From contig NZ_JAZDDH010000001.1 in the NCBI RefSeq assembly GCF_037081715.1, positions 2,356,001 through 2,420,000 of the forward strand: a DNA stretch of 64,000 nt, given 5' to 3'. A model generated the notes under the pieces. The model was given only the letters and a program-made list of their open reading frames with translations. It searched no databases and had not been told where the DNA came from. The stretch's first letter is position 1; the number at the start of each line of letters is the position of its first letter. Source of the DNA: Halalkalicoccus sp. CG83. Its GTDB lineage: Archaea > Halobacteriota > Halobacteria > Halobacteriales > Halalkalicoccaceae. A program made the position numbers and the translations under genes. Positions 9,356 through 17,950 of the stretch are shown in pieces.

Positions 9356-9411
9356 AGATCCGCACCCGTCTCGAAATCTTCAAAGGGTGTGCAAGAGAGA
9401 GGTGAAACTAG

Positions 9412-9723
9412 ATGGTACTCTATGAGACGATCGCGTTCGCGCTGTTCGCTGGGGTGACGCTCGCGAGCAGCCTCGGCGTCGTTCTCGTCAAGGACGTGTG
9501 GCACGCGGCGTTGTTGCTTGGGGTGTCGCTGCTCAGCGTCGCGATCCACTACGTCACGCTGCAGGCGGAGTTCCTCGCGGCGATGCAGATCCTCGTCTAC
9601 GTGGGCGGGGTGTTGATCCTGATCACGTTCGCCGTGATGCTCACGCACGACGAGACCGACGCAGCACAGCCCGGAACCCGCGGACAGCGCGAGTCCGAAC
9701 CCGAGGAGGCGAGATCGTCGTGA
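9412..9723 (+). CDS. nuoJ1: Complex I subunit J, N-terminal half
   Basis: A 103-residue protein with three membrane segments matching the N-terminal half of NuoJ/ND6, including the conserved helix with YVTLQAEFLAAMQILVYVGGV. Haloarchaea split NuoJ into two genes, and the second half follows with a GTGA overlap. A Shine-Dalgarno match (gaggtga, 9399-9405) sits six bases before the ATG. This fits re-initiation after the 56-base gap behind nuoI, the longest gap inside the operon. Confidence 0.9.
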   Translation: MVLYETIAFALFAGVTLASSLGVVLVKDVWHAALLLGVSLLSVAIHYVTLQAEFLAAMQILVYVGGVLILITFAVMLTHDETDAAQPGTRGQRESEPEEARSS

Positions 9724-10061
9724 CGACGCGACCGAAGCTGCGGATCGGCGGCCACCTGCTGCCGGGGCTCGCCGCGGTCGCGCTCTTCGCCCTGTTCACG
9801 TTCGTCTTCCTGACCTCGTCGTTCCCCGCGCCAACGGGGTTCCCGGCGGGGACGAACGTCACCGCCAACATCGGCTACGCGCTGTTCAACATCGACGCCG
9901 GCGAGGTGCCCGCCGAGGGGTTCATCGTCGCGTTCTTCATGATCGCGATCGTGCTCGATGCGGCGCTCGACGGCGCGGTGATGCTGGCACGGCGCGACGT
10001 CGACGACAGCCCCGACGAGCTCGTCCCCGAGCGCGGGCAGTTCGAGGGAGGTGACGACTGA
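9720..10061 (+). CDS. nuoJ2: Complex I subunit J, C-terminal half
   Basis: A 113-residue protein with two to three membrane segments matching the C-terminal half of NuoJ, with the sequence FNIDAGEVPAEGFIVAFFMIAIVLDAALDGAV. The start is a GTG at 9720 that overlaps the nuoJ1 stop (GTGA). No ATG lies at the N-terminus. Together the two polypeptides would rebuild one ND6-like subunit. Confidence 0.85.
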   Translation: MTTRPKLRIGGHLLPGLAAVALFALFTFVFLTSSFPAPTGFPAGTNVTANIGYALFNIDAGEVPAEGFIVAFFMIAIVLDAALDGAVMLARRDVDDSPDELVPERGQFEGGDD

Positions 10062-10391
10062 ATGGTCGCTCCGATGCCGACCCAGATGCTCGTTCCCGTC
10101 CAGTGGTATCTGGTGCTCTCGGCCGGCATGTTCTGTATCGGCCTGTTCGGCGTGCTCACGCGCCGAAACGCGCTGATGTTCCTGATCAGCGTCGAACTCA
10201 TGCTCAACGCAGCGAACGTCAACTTCGTCGCCTTCTCGCTGCAGTGGGGCAACGTCACGGGCCAGACGTTCGCGCTGTTCGTGATGGCGCTCGCCGCCGC
10301 GGAGGTCGCGATCGGGATCGGCATCATCCTGGTACTGTACCGCGACTTCCGCGACGTCGACGTGACCGAGGCGGCGACGATGAGGTGGTAA
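10062..10391 (+). CDS. nuoK: NADH dehydrogenase-like complex subunit K
   Basis: A 109-residue three-helix subunit of the proton-pumping arm. The conserved Glu in SVELMLNAANVNFVAF (helix 2) and a second acidic residue in AAAEVAIGIGI (helix 3) are present. A strong Shine-Dalgarno match (gggaggtga, 10046-10054) seven bases before the ATG also encodes the last residues of nuoJ2. ATG directly follows the nuoJ2 stop. Confidence 0.94.
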   Translation: MVAPMPTQMLVPVQWYLVLSAGMFCIGLFGVLTRRNALMFLISVELMLNAANVNFVAFSLQWGNVTGQTFALFVMALAAAEVAIGIGIILVLYRDFRDVDVTEAATMRW

Positions 10392-10392
10392 G

Positions 10393-12399
10393 ATGGTAGG
10401 AGTCTTCGACTACGCACCGTTGATCGCACTGTTCCCGCTCGCGTCGTTCGTCATCGCCCTCGCGGCAGGCCGCTACCTGCCGAAGCGAGGCGGCTACGTC
10501 GGCGTCATCGCGACTGGCGGCTCGCTCCTGCTCTCGCTGTGGGCGATGCTGGCCGTCGCGGGCGGCGAGTTCTACGACCGGACGATCTACACGTGGGTCA
10601 CCGGCGTCGGCGAGGAGACTATCTCGCTCACGTTCGGCATCCTGATCGACCCGCTGTCGTCGATGATGCTCGTGATCGTCTCGCTGATCGCGATGCTGGT
10701 CCACGTCTTCAGCCTGGGTTACATGAACGACGAGGGCGAGACCGGCCTGCCGCGCTACTACGCCGGGCTCGGTCTCTTCACGTTCAGCATGCTCGGGTTC
10801 GTCCTCGCGAACAACCTGCTGATGGCGTTCATGTTCTTCGAGCTCGTCGGGCTCTGTTCGTGGCTGCTGATCGGCTTCTGGTTCCGCGAGGAGGCGCCCC
10901 CGAGCGGCGCGAAGAAGGCGTTTCTCGTCACCCGCTTCGGCGACTACTTCTTCCTGATCGGCGTCGTGGGGATCCTCGCGACGTTCGGCACCGCGCAGTT
11001 CGCCGGTGATGGCTCGTTCCCGCAGCTCGCCCTCGAGGCGGTCGAGGGCGGCGAGACGCTGTTCGGCTACGACGCCCAGACCTGGGTAACGGTGCTCGGC
11101 CTGTTGGTCCTTGGCGGCGTGATGGGTAAGTCCGCACAGTTCCCGCTTCACACCTGGCTGCCCGACGCGATGGAGGGTCCCACGCCGGTCTCGGCGCTGA
11201 TCCACGCGGCGACGATGGTCGCCGCCGGCGTCTTCCTCGTCGCGCGGATGTTCGGCTTCTACGCGCTCAGCCCGACGGCGCTCAGCATCATCGCCTTCAC
11301 CGGCGCCTTCACGGCGCTGTTCGCGGCGACGATGGGCGTCGTCAAGGACGACATCAAGCAGGTGCTCGCGTACTCGACGATCTCCCAGTACGGCTATATG
11401 ATGCTCGGGTTGGGCGTCGCCGGCTACGTCGCGGCGACCTTCCACCTGATGACCCACGCCTTCTTCAAGGCGCTGCTGTTCCTCGGAGCGGGCGCGGTCA
11501 TCATCGGCATGCACCACGAGCAGGACATGTGGAAGATGGGCGGGCTGAAGGACGAGATGCCCGTCACCTACTACACGTTCCTCGCGGGCTCGCTCGCGCT
11601 CGCGGGCATCTTCCCGTTCTCGGGTTTCTGGAGCAAGGACGAGATCGTCTACGACGCGCTGATCGTCGGGCTCGACGACCCGATCATGCTCGCCGCCTAC
11701 GCGATGGGGCTGCTGGCGGTGTTCTTCACCGGCTTCTACACGTTCCGGATGGTGCTGTTGACGTTCCACGGAGAGCCCCGTAGCGACCACGCGGAACACC
11801 CGGTCGCGCTCCGGTGGAACACGAAGCTCCCGCTGGTCGTGCTTGGCATCCTGGCGGTCGTCGCGGGCTTCGTCAACATGGTGCCGGTCGCGGAGCTGAC
11901 GGGCGCGGACATCACCTACCTCACCAAGTGGCTCGACAGCGGCCCCGAGGCGCTCAGCTACTCGACGTACACGGAGCTCGCCGAGGAGTTCGGTGACGTC
12001 CACCACGCGGAGCTGAGCCCGCTCATCGCCGGCGCGGTCACGTTCCTCTTCGCGCTCGCGGGCGTTGGTACGGCGGTGGCGCTGTATCGCGGTCCCGCGC
12101 CGGAACGACACACCGATCGCCTCGGCGCCGCGAAGACGGTGCTCGCGAGCAACTACTACCAGGACGAGTACCAGGTCTGGCTCGCCGAGGGCCTGACCCG
12201 ACGCGTCGCCCGTGGCGCGGACACGTTCGACCAGAGCGTGGTCGACGGCGTCGTCAACGGCACGAGCAGCGTGAGCCTGACCGGAAGCGACCGGCTCCGA
12301 CGGCTCCAGACCGGCGTCGTCACCAACTACGCCGCGTTGATCGCGACCTCGCTGGTCGTGTTGCTGATCGGCTTCGGCATCTACGGAGGGTGGTTCTGA
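10393..12399 (+). CDS. nuoL: NADH dehydrogenase-like complex subunit L (antiporter-like)
   Basis: A 668-residue antiporter-like proton-pumping subunit with about 16 membrane segments. The central signature GVMGKSAQFPLHTWLPDAMEGPTPVSALIHAATMVAAG and the transmembrane Lys and His residues in it are intact, as is VKDDIKQVLAYSTISQYGYM. The C-terminus carries the extended region of ND5 with a lateral-helix-like segment. One base after nuoK. Confidence 0.96.
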   Translation: MVGVFDYAPLIALFPLASFVIALAAGRYLPKRGGYVGVIATGGSLLLSLWAMLAVAGGEFYDRTIYTWVTGVGEETISLTFGILIDPLSSMMLVIVSLIAMLVHVFSLGYMNDEGETGLPRYYAGLGLFTFSMLGFVLANNLLMAFMFFELVGLCSWLLIGFWFREEAPPSGAKKAFLVTRFGDYFFLIGVVGILATFGTAQFAGDGSFPQLALEAVEGGETLFGYDAQTWVTVLGLLVLGGVMGKSAQFPLHTWLPDAMEGPTPVSALIHAATMVAAGVFLVARMFGFYALSPTALSIIAFTGAFTALFAATMGVVKDDIKQVLAYSTISQYGYMMLGLGVAGYVAATFHLMTHAFFKALLFLGAGAVIIGMHHEQDMWKMGGLKDEMPVTYYTFLAGSLALAGIFPFSGFWSKDEIVYDALIVGLDDPIMLAAYAMGLLAVFFTGFYTFRMVLLTFHGEPRSDHAEHPVALRWNTKLPLVVLGILAVVAGFVNMVPVAELTGADITYLTKWLDSGPEALSYSTYTELAEEFGDVHHAELSPLIAGAVTFLFALAGVGTAVALYRGPAPERHTDRLGAAKTVLASNYYQDEYQVWLAEGLTRRVARGADTFDQSVVDGVVNGTSSVSLTGSDRLRRLQTGVVTNYAALIATSLVVLLIGFGIYGGWF

Positions 12400-13929
12400 A
12401 TGTTGATCGAGACACTCATGGCGGTAACGCTCGTCGCAGCACTGGTCGTCTTCATCACGCCCGAGGCGTACGCACCGCAGGTCGCGTTCGTCCTCAGCCT
12501 GCTCCCGCTCGCGGGCGGGCTCTGGCTGTGGAGCGGGTTCGACGGCAGCGGCAACGCCCTGCTCGGAGGCAACGTCGCCTTCGAGTCGCAGTTCCAGTGG
12601 ATCGCGCTCGAACCCTACGCGATCAACTGGCACGTCGGACTCGACGGCGTGAGCCTTCCGCTCCTGTTGCTCACGACCGTGCTCGTCCCGCTCGCGATCC
12701 TGAGCGCGTGGACGCCGATCGAGGAGCGGGTCTCGCAGTTCTACGGCCTGATCCTCTTCCTCGAGACGGGCCTGCTCGGCGTCTTCACCGCGCTCGACTT
12801 CTTCGTCTGGTTCGTCTTCTGGGAGGCCGTCCTGATCCCGATGTACCTGCTGATCGGCGTCTGGGGCGGTCCCCGACGGAAGTACGCCGCGATCAAGTTC
12901 TTCGTCTACAGCCAGGTCGGCAGCCTGGTGATGTTCATCGGCTTCGTCGCGCTGCTGTTCGGGCTCGGCGACTCGGTCTCGAGCTTCGGCATGGCCGAGA
13001 TCACACAGGCGCTCCACGCCGGCGAACTGAGCGGGCTGGGCGCGGTCGGTGCCGAGACGCTGGCGCTGTTCTCCTTTATCGCGATCTTCTTCGGCTTCGC
13101 GGTGAAGGTGCCGATCTTCCCCGTCCACACCTGGCTGCCCGACGCCCACGTCGAGGCGCCGACGCCGGTGTCGGTGCTGCTGGCCGGCGTCCTGCTGAAG
13201 ATGGGGACGTACGCGCTCCTGAGATTCAACTTCACGATGCTCTACGACGTCGCGATCACGCTCGCGGTGCCGATCGCGGCCTTCGGCGTCGTGAGCGTCA
13301 TCTACGGCGCGCTGCTCGCGCTGGCCCAGCAGGACCTCAAACGGATCGTCGCCTACTCCTCGATCTCCTCGATGGGCTACGTCATCCTCGGACTGGTGGC
13401 GTTCACCGTCTACGGGATCGGCGGCGCGACGTTCCAGATGGTCGCCCACGGCCTGATCTCGGGGCTGATGTTCATGGCCGTCGGCGTGATCTACAACGCG
13501 ACCCACACCCGAATGGTGGGCGACATCTCCGGGATCGCCGATCGGATGCCGATCACCGTCGGCATCCTCGTCGCCGCGGCGTTCGGCTACATGGGACTGC
13601 CGCTGATGGCCGGCTTCGCCGGCGAGTTCCTGATCTTCCTGGGGGCGTTCCAGTCGACCGTGCTCCCCGGGGCGCCCGTCTTCACCGCGATCGCGATGTT
13701 CGGCATCGTGATCGTCGCGGGCTACCTGCTCTTTGCGATGCAGCGGACGCTGTTCGGCCCGTACAGGCTCGACACCGACTACGACGTGGGACGTGCGCCG
13801 CTGCACGACGTGGCGCCGCTGTTCGTGCTGATCGGGCTGATCATCGTCCTCGGCGTCGACCCCGACGTCTTCTTCACCATGATCCAGGACGCAGTTGATC
13901 CGGTCGTCGAACTGGGAGGTGGGGCCTGA
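12400..13929 (+). CDS. nuoM: NADH dehydrogenase-like complex subunit M (antiporter-like)
   Basis: A 509-residue antiporter-like subunit with about 14 membrane segments. Motifs are KVPIFPVHTWLPDAHVEAPTPVSVLLAG and LAQQDLKRIVAYSSISSMGY. A Glu in the FVFWEAVLIPMYLLIG helix corresponds to the essential helix-5 carboxylate of ND4. ATG directly follows the nuoL stop; the nuoN start overlaps its stop by one base. Confidence 0.96.
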   Translation: MLIETLMAVTLVAALVVFITPEAYAPQVAFVLSLLPLAGGLWLWSGFDGSGNALLGGNVAFESQFQWIALEPYAINWHVGLDGVSLPLLLLTTVLVPLAILSAWTPIEERVSQFYGLILFLETGLLGVFTALDFFVWFVFWEAVLIPMYLLIGVWGGPRRKYAAIKFFVYSQVGSLVMFIGFVALLFGLGDSVSSFGMAEITQALHAGELSGLGAVGAETLALFSFIAIFFGFAVKVPIFPVHTWLPDAHVEAPTPVSVLLAGVLLKMGTYALLRFNFTMLYDVAITLAVPIAAFGVVSVIYGALLALAQQDLKRIVAYSSISSMGYVILGLVAFTVYGIGGATFQMVAHGLISGLMFMAVGVIYNATHTRMVGDISGIADRMPITVGILVAAAFGYMGLPLMAGFAGEFLIFLGAFQSTVLPGAPVFTAIAMFGIVIVAGYLLFAMQRTLFGPYRLDTDYDVGRAPLHDVAPLFVLIGLIIVLGVDPDVFFTMIQDAVDPVVELGGGA

Positions 13930-15416
13930 TGGTCACCGAGGCCTCCACCTGGATCGCGCTCGCGCCGGCCGTCGTGCTGGCGGTCCTGTCGATGGTACTG
14001 TTCCTCGTCGACAGTATCGACCCCGACAGTGACGACAGCACCGTGCTCGCCGGGCTCTCGCTGGTCGGCGTGCTCGTCTCGCTGACCGTGGCGGGCTGGT
14101 TCCTGCTCGCGGGCGTCGGCCAACCCGACGGGCTCGCGCTGCTCGGCGACCAGCTCGTCGTCGACGGGACGAGCCTCTTCTTCACGCTCATCGTCACGAG
14201 CGTCACCGCGATGGTGATCGTCTCGAGCTACGACTACCTCATCGGCCAGCCCCACCAGGGCGAGTTCTACTCGCTAGTGGTGCTCGCCGCGACGGGGATG
14301 GTGCTCATGGCCCACGCGAACAGCCTCATCACCGTCTTCATCAGCCTCGAACTCTCGAGCCTCTCGTCGTTCGCGCTGGTCGCGTTCCTCAAGCGAAACC
14401 GCGGCAGCGTCGAGGCCGGGCTGAAGTACTTCCTGATCGGCGCGCTCTCGTCGGCGATCTTCGTCTACGGGATCAGCCTCGTCTACGCCACGACGGGTTC
14501 GATGCAGCTCGACGCCGTCGCGGCTGGCGTCTCCGAGACCGAGAACGTCGGCGTCCTCGGCTTCGGCGTGCTGATGCTCGTCGGCGGCTTCGCCTACAAG
14601 ACCGCGAGCGTGCCGTTCCACTTCTGGGCACCCGAGGCCTACGAGGGCGCTCCCACGCCCGTCAGCGCGTTCATCTCCTCGGCGTCGAAGGCGGCGGGCT
14701 TCGTCGTCGCCTTTCGCGTGTTCATCGAGGCGTTCCCGCTCGACGCGATGGCGGCGCTCGGGATCGACTGGGTGCTGATCTTCCAGGTGCTCGCCGTCCT
14801 GACGATGATCCTCGGCAACTTCGCGGCCGCGATGCAGGAGAACGTCAAGCGGATGCTGGCCTACTCGTCGGTCGGCCACGCGGGCTACGTGCTGATCGGG
14901 CTCGCGGCGCTCGGCGGCGGGCAGGACTCGCTGGTGCTCGGCGCGGCGATGATGCACCTGTTCGTCTACGGCTTCATGAACACCGGGGCGTTCCTGTTCA
15001 TCGCGCTCGCCGAACACTGGGGCGTCGGCCGGACCTTCGAGGACTACAACGGCCTCTGGCGACGGGCACCCGTCGCGTGCGTCGCGGTGACCGTGTTCAT
15101 GTTCAGCCTGGCCGGCCTGCCGATCGGCGGCGGCTTCCTCACGAAGTACGTGCTCTTCAGCGCCGCCGTGGGTGCGGGCTTCTGGTGGCTCGCCGCCGTC
15201 GGCGCGCTCACCAGCGCGCTCTCGCTGTTCTACTACTCGCGGCTGGTGCGAGCGATCTGGATCGAGGACCCGGTGACCGAGTTCGAGATGGCGGACCAGC
15301 CCCTCGGACTGTACGTGGGGATCCTCACCGCCGCGATCGTGACCGTCGCGCTGCTGCCGGGGTTCTTCCCGGTGGTCGACGCCGCACAGACCGCCGCCGC
15401 CTCGCTGCTCGCCTGA
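13929..15416 (+). CDS. nuoN: NADH dehydrogenase-like complex subunit N (antiporter-like)
   Basis: A 495-residue antiporter-like subunit with about 14 membrane segments. It has KTASVPFHFWAPEAYEGAPTPVSAFISSASKAAG and AMQENVKRMLAYSSVGHAGYVLIG, both characteristic of ND2/NuoN. It closes the operon. Downstream, a small 6-bp inverted repeat (15438-15452) is the only structure seen before the next gene. Confidence 0.95.
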   Translation: MVTEASTWIALAPAVVLAVLSMVLFLVDSIDPDSDDSTVLAGLSLVGVLVSLTVAGWFLLAGVGQPDGLALLGDQLVVDGTSLFFTLIVTSVTAMVIVSSYDYLIGQPHQGEFYSLVVLAATGMVLMAHANSLITVFISLELSSLSSFALVAFLKRNRGSVEAGLKYFLIGALSSAIFVYGISLVYATTGSMQLDAVAAGVSETENVGVLGFGVLMLVGGFAYKTASVPFHFWAPEAYEGAPTPVSAFISSASKAAGFVVAFRVFIEAFPLDAMAALGIDWVLIFQVLAVLTMILGNFAAAMQENVKRMLAYSSVGHAGYVLIGLAALGGGQDSLVLGAAMMHLFVYGFMNTGAFLFIALAEHWGVGRTFEDYNGLWRRAPVACVAVTVFMFSLAGLPIGGGFLTKYVLFSAAVGAGFWWLAAVGALTSALSLFYYSRLVRAIWIEDPVTEFEMADQPLGLYVGILTAAIVTVALLPGFFPVVDAAQTAAASLLA

Positions 15417-15522
15417 GCGTAGCGAAGGCGAGCAGGTCGGATCGGAGATCCGAATCGATCGCCACGCCGTCCCGTCCTCCTGACGATAGGCTTTACCGTT
15501 CGCGAGAGGTATCGCGTGATAC

Positions 15523-17004
15523 ATGCCCTCTCGGTTGCTTCTGGGATGCGGCGCCGGCACCGTCGGGCACGCGCTCGTCGAACTCGCCATGGAGCGTGGG
15601 GAGCGACGACTCCACGTCGTGACGGCCGATCCCGAGCAACGCGAGTTCCCTCGTCGAGGCGTCGCGGTCACGGCCGCCGACCCCGCGGACCCCGACGTGC
15701 TCCGGGAGATCGACGAACCGGTCGCGAGCGTGTTCGTCGGCACCGACTCGCCGTCGCGAAACGCCGACATCGCTCGGGCGGCGCGCGAGGTGTTCGGGGA
15801 CGTCCCGATCGTCGCCTACGGCGGCAGGGAACCGACCGACGACGAACTCGCTCGCATCGAGGAGCACGCCGACACGGTCGTCGAACAGGGGTCGACGCTC
15901 AGGGCACACGTCGACGAGACCGTCCTCGGGCGATCCGCCCGCCGGGCCCAGCGCCTGCGGACGCTGCTCTCGGACGTCGACGGGACGCTGGGCGTGGTAC
16001 TCCACGACAATCCGGACCCGGACGCGATCGCGAGCGGGGTCGCGCTCGCGACGCTCGCCGAGGCGGTTGGCACCGAGGCTGAGGCGTGCTACTTCGGCGC
16101 CATCTCCCACCAGGAGAACCGAGCGCTGGTGAACCTGCTCGACCTCGACCTGCGCGAACTCGACGATCCAACGGAGATAGAGGAGTTCGACGCCGTCGCG
16201 CTGGTCGATCACTCGCTTCCGGGCGTCAACGACCAACTGCCGGAGGAGACGAGGGTCGACGTCGTGATCGACCACCACCCCTCGCCGGGGCCGGTCGAGG
16301 GCCGCCACGTCGACGTCAGGAGCGACGTCGGTTCGACGAGCACGATGCTGGTCGAGTACTTCAGACGTCTCGACGTCCCCATCGACGAGACGACGGCGAC
16401 CGCGCTGCTGTTCGGCATCCGAACCGACACCGACGACTTCTCGCGGGGGCTCGTTCAGCTTGACTTCGAGGCCGCGGCCGAGCTCGTTCCGCTGGCCGAC
16501 AACGGCGTCCTCGACCAGGTCGAACGGCCGACGATCAGCTCCGAGACCCTGGATACGCTCGCGGAGGCGATCCGCAACGGACGGATCCGTGATCGGGTCT
16601 GTACGACCTGCATCGGCAGGGTGCGCGACCGCGACGCGCTCGCGCAGGCGGCGGATCGGCTCCTCGGCATGGAGGAGGTCGACGCGACGCTGGTCTACGG
16701 CTTTCGCGACGCCACGGTCTACCTCTCGGCGCGCGCCCGGGGGACCGACCTCGACATCGGCGAGACGCTCCGCGAGGCGTTCGACCAGATCGGCAGCGCG
16801 GGCGGCCACGCGACGATGGCCGGCGCACAGATCCCGCTGGGATTTCTGGGCGAGGAGACCAAGGACGACGAGGAACTGTTGACCCGCATCGTCGGTGAGG
16901 TCATCGACGAGCGGTTCTTCGAGACGCTCTCCTCTCGTCGCCGGGGACGCGTGCGACTCCCCGACGACTTCGACGAGTGGTGGGACCGCGCGGACACGCC
17001 GTAG
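15523..17004 (+). CDS. TrkA-N/DHH-DHHA1 phosphoesterase
   Basis: A 493-residue two-part protein. Residues 1 to about 115 form a Rossmann-like TrkA-N domain (LLLGCGAGTVGHALVE). Residues about 150-490 form a DHH phosphoesterase with motif I at D162, D165 and D167 in HDNPDPDAIASG, motif II ALVDHS, motif III IDHHPSPG, then GSTST and a DHHA1-type C-terminus with GGHATMAG. DHH enzymes of the NrnA/RecJ-like group hydrolyse short oligonucleotides, pAp or cyclic dinucleotides using manganese. The NAD(P)/nucleotide-binding front end suggests ligand sensing. Single gene with its own promoter region; the exact substrate is unknown. Confidence 0.85.
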   Translation: MPSRLLLGCGAGTVGHALVELAMERGERRLHVVTADPEQREFPRRGVAVTAADPADPDVLREIDEPVASVFVGTDSPSRNADIARAAREVFGDVPIVAYGGREPTDDELARIEEHADTVVEQGSTLRAHVDETVLGRSARRAQRLRTLLSDVDGTLGVVLHDNPDPDAIASGVALATLAEAVGTEAEACYFGAISHQENRALVNLLDLDLRELDDPTEIEEFDAVALVDHSLPGVNDQLPEETRVDVVIDHHPSPGPVEGRHVDVRSDVGSTSTMLVEYFRRLDVPIDETTATALLFGIRTDTDDFSRGLVQLDFEAAAELVPLADNGVLDQVERPTISSETLDTLAEAIRNGRIRDRVCTTCIGRVRDRDALAQAADRLLGMEEVDATLVYGFRDATVYLSARARGTDLDIGETLREAFDQIGSAGGHATMAGAQIPLGFLGEETKDDEELLTRIVGEVIDERFFETLSSRRRGRVRLPDDFDEWWDRADTP

Positions 17005-17040
17005 CGCTGGGTTTTTGCGAACCGCCGTCGTGGAGGGGGT

Positions 17041-17838
17041 ATGAACCTCGGCGTCACCGACGGCAAGCCCCGCGTCGACGAGTACATGACGCGCGACGTG
17101 ACGACCGTCTCGCCCGACGCGACCGTCGTCGAGGTATCGGAACGGATCGCCGAGAGCACCGAACACAGCGGCTTTCCCGTCTGCGAGGGACGGAAGGTCG
17201 AGGGGTTCGTCAGCGCGCGCGATCTGCTTCTCGCCGACGACGGCGAACCGATTTTCAAGGTGATGAGCACGGATCTGATCGTCGCCCACCCGGAGATGAA
17301 GGTGATCGACGCCGCCCGCGTGATCCTCCGGTCGGGCATCCAGAAGCTGCCCGTCGTCGACGACGCGGGCAACCTCGTGGGAATCATCTCGAACGCGGAC
17401 GTGATCCGGAGCCAGATCGAGCGTGCGACCCCCGAGAAGGTGGGAAAACTCGTCCGGACCCTCGAGAGCATCCACGACATCACCGTCAGCGAGGAACACC
17501 ACGAGGTCCGCCTCGAGAACCTCGTCCCGACCCAGGGCAAGGTGTACGCCGACGAACTCGAGGGACGGCGCTACGAGCTCGAGCGCGGACTCGCCGAACC
17601 GCTGGTCGTGATCGACGTCGACGGCCGGACACTGCTCGCCGACGGTCACCACCGCGTCATGGCCGCCCACAGCCTCGATATCGAGAAGATGGATGCCTAC
17701 GTGATCGTGATCGACGAGGAGATCGAACTCGGCATGGAGCGAACCGCGCGCAAGGAGGGCCTCACCTCGATCGACGACATCGACGTCGTCGACTACGCCC
17801 GCCACCCGCTGGTCGAGACGATCGAGCGACTGCAGTGA
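17041..17838 (+). CDS. CBS-pair/ParB-fold protein, possible free-serine kinase
   Basis: A 265-residue protein. Two CBS motifs (about 10-65 and 72-127) form one adenosine-nucleotide-binding module. A ParB/sulfiredoxin-fold domain follows (about 150-240) with the motif D201-G-H-H-R205. The ParB fold was originally linked to chromosome partition, but archaeal members with a DGHHR motif include the ADP-dependent free-serine kinase SerK described in Thermococcus. No HTH domain needed for DNA binding is visible, which favours an enzyme. The CBS pair could make activity respond to adenylate energy charge. Function is inferred by family only. Confidence 0.7.
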   Translation: MNLGVTDGKPRVDEYMTRDVTTVSPDATVVEVSERIAESTEHSGFPVCEGRKVEGFVSARDLLLADDGEPIFKVMSTDLIVAHPEMKVIDAARVILRSGIQKLPVVDDAGNLVGIISNADVIRSQIERATPEKVGKLVRTLESIHDITVSEEHHEVRLENLVPTQGKVYADELEGRRYELERGLAEPLVVIDVDGRTLLADGHHRVMAAHSLDIEKMDAYVIVIDEEIELGMERTARKEGLTSIDDIDVVDYARHPLVETIERLQ

Positions 17839-17920
17839 CGACGGAGCGTCTCGCGACTCTCGGACTCCCGGTCTCTCTCCTCGTCCATCGAACCGTCCCG
17901 AGTACGTCGATCGGGAGAGA

Positions 17921-17928
17921 CTTTTTGT
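17921..17928 (+). promoter_or_regulatory. TATA-like box of the enoyl-CoA hydratase gene
   Basis: The ctttttgt element lies about 26 bases before ATG 17951, consistent with a leaderless transcript. This is the only promoter-like element in the 112-base gap. Confidence 0.45.
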
Positions 17929-17950
17929 CGGCCGACCACCCTTCCCAGGT

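Noticed and set aside
10324-13806. A 1160-codon open frame on the minus strand across nuoK-nuoM
   Set aside because: It is antisense to three intact complex I genes and made of Arg/Asp/Gln/His-rich sequence, the usual artefact of high-GC codon bias.
15438-15452. Hairpin cggatc-gga-gatccg after nuoN as a terminator
   Set aside because: Stem is only six pairs, no T-run follows, and such GATC dyads are frequent by chance in this genome type.
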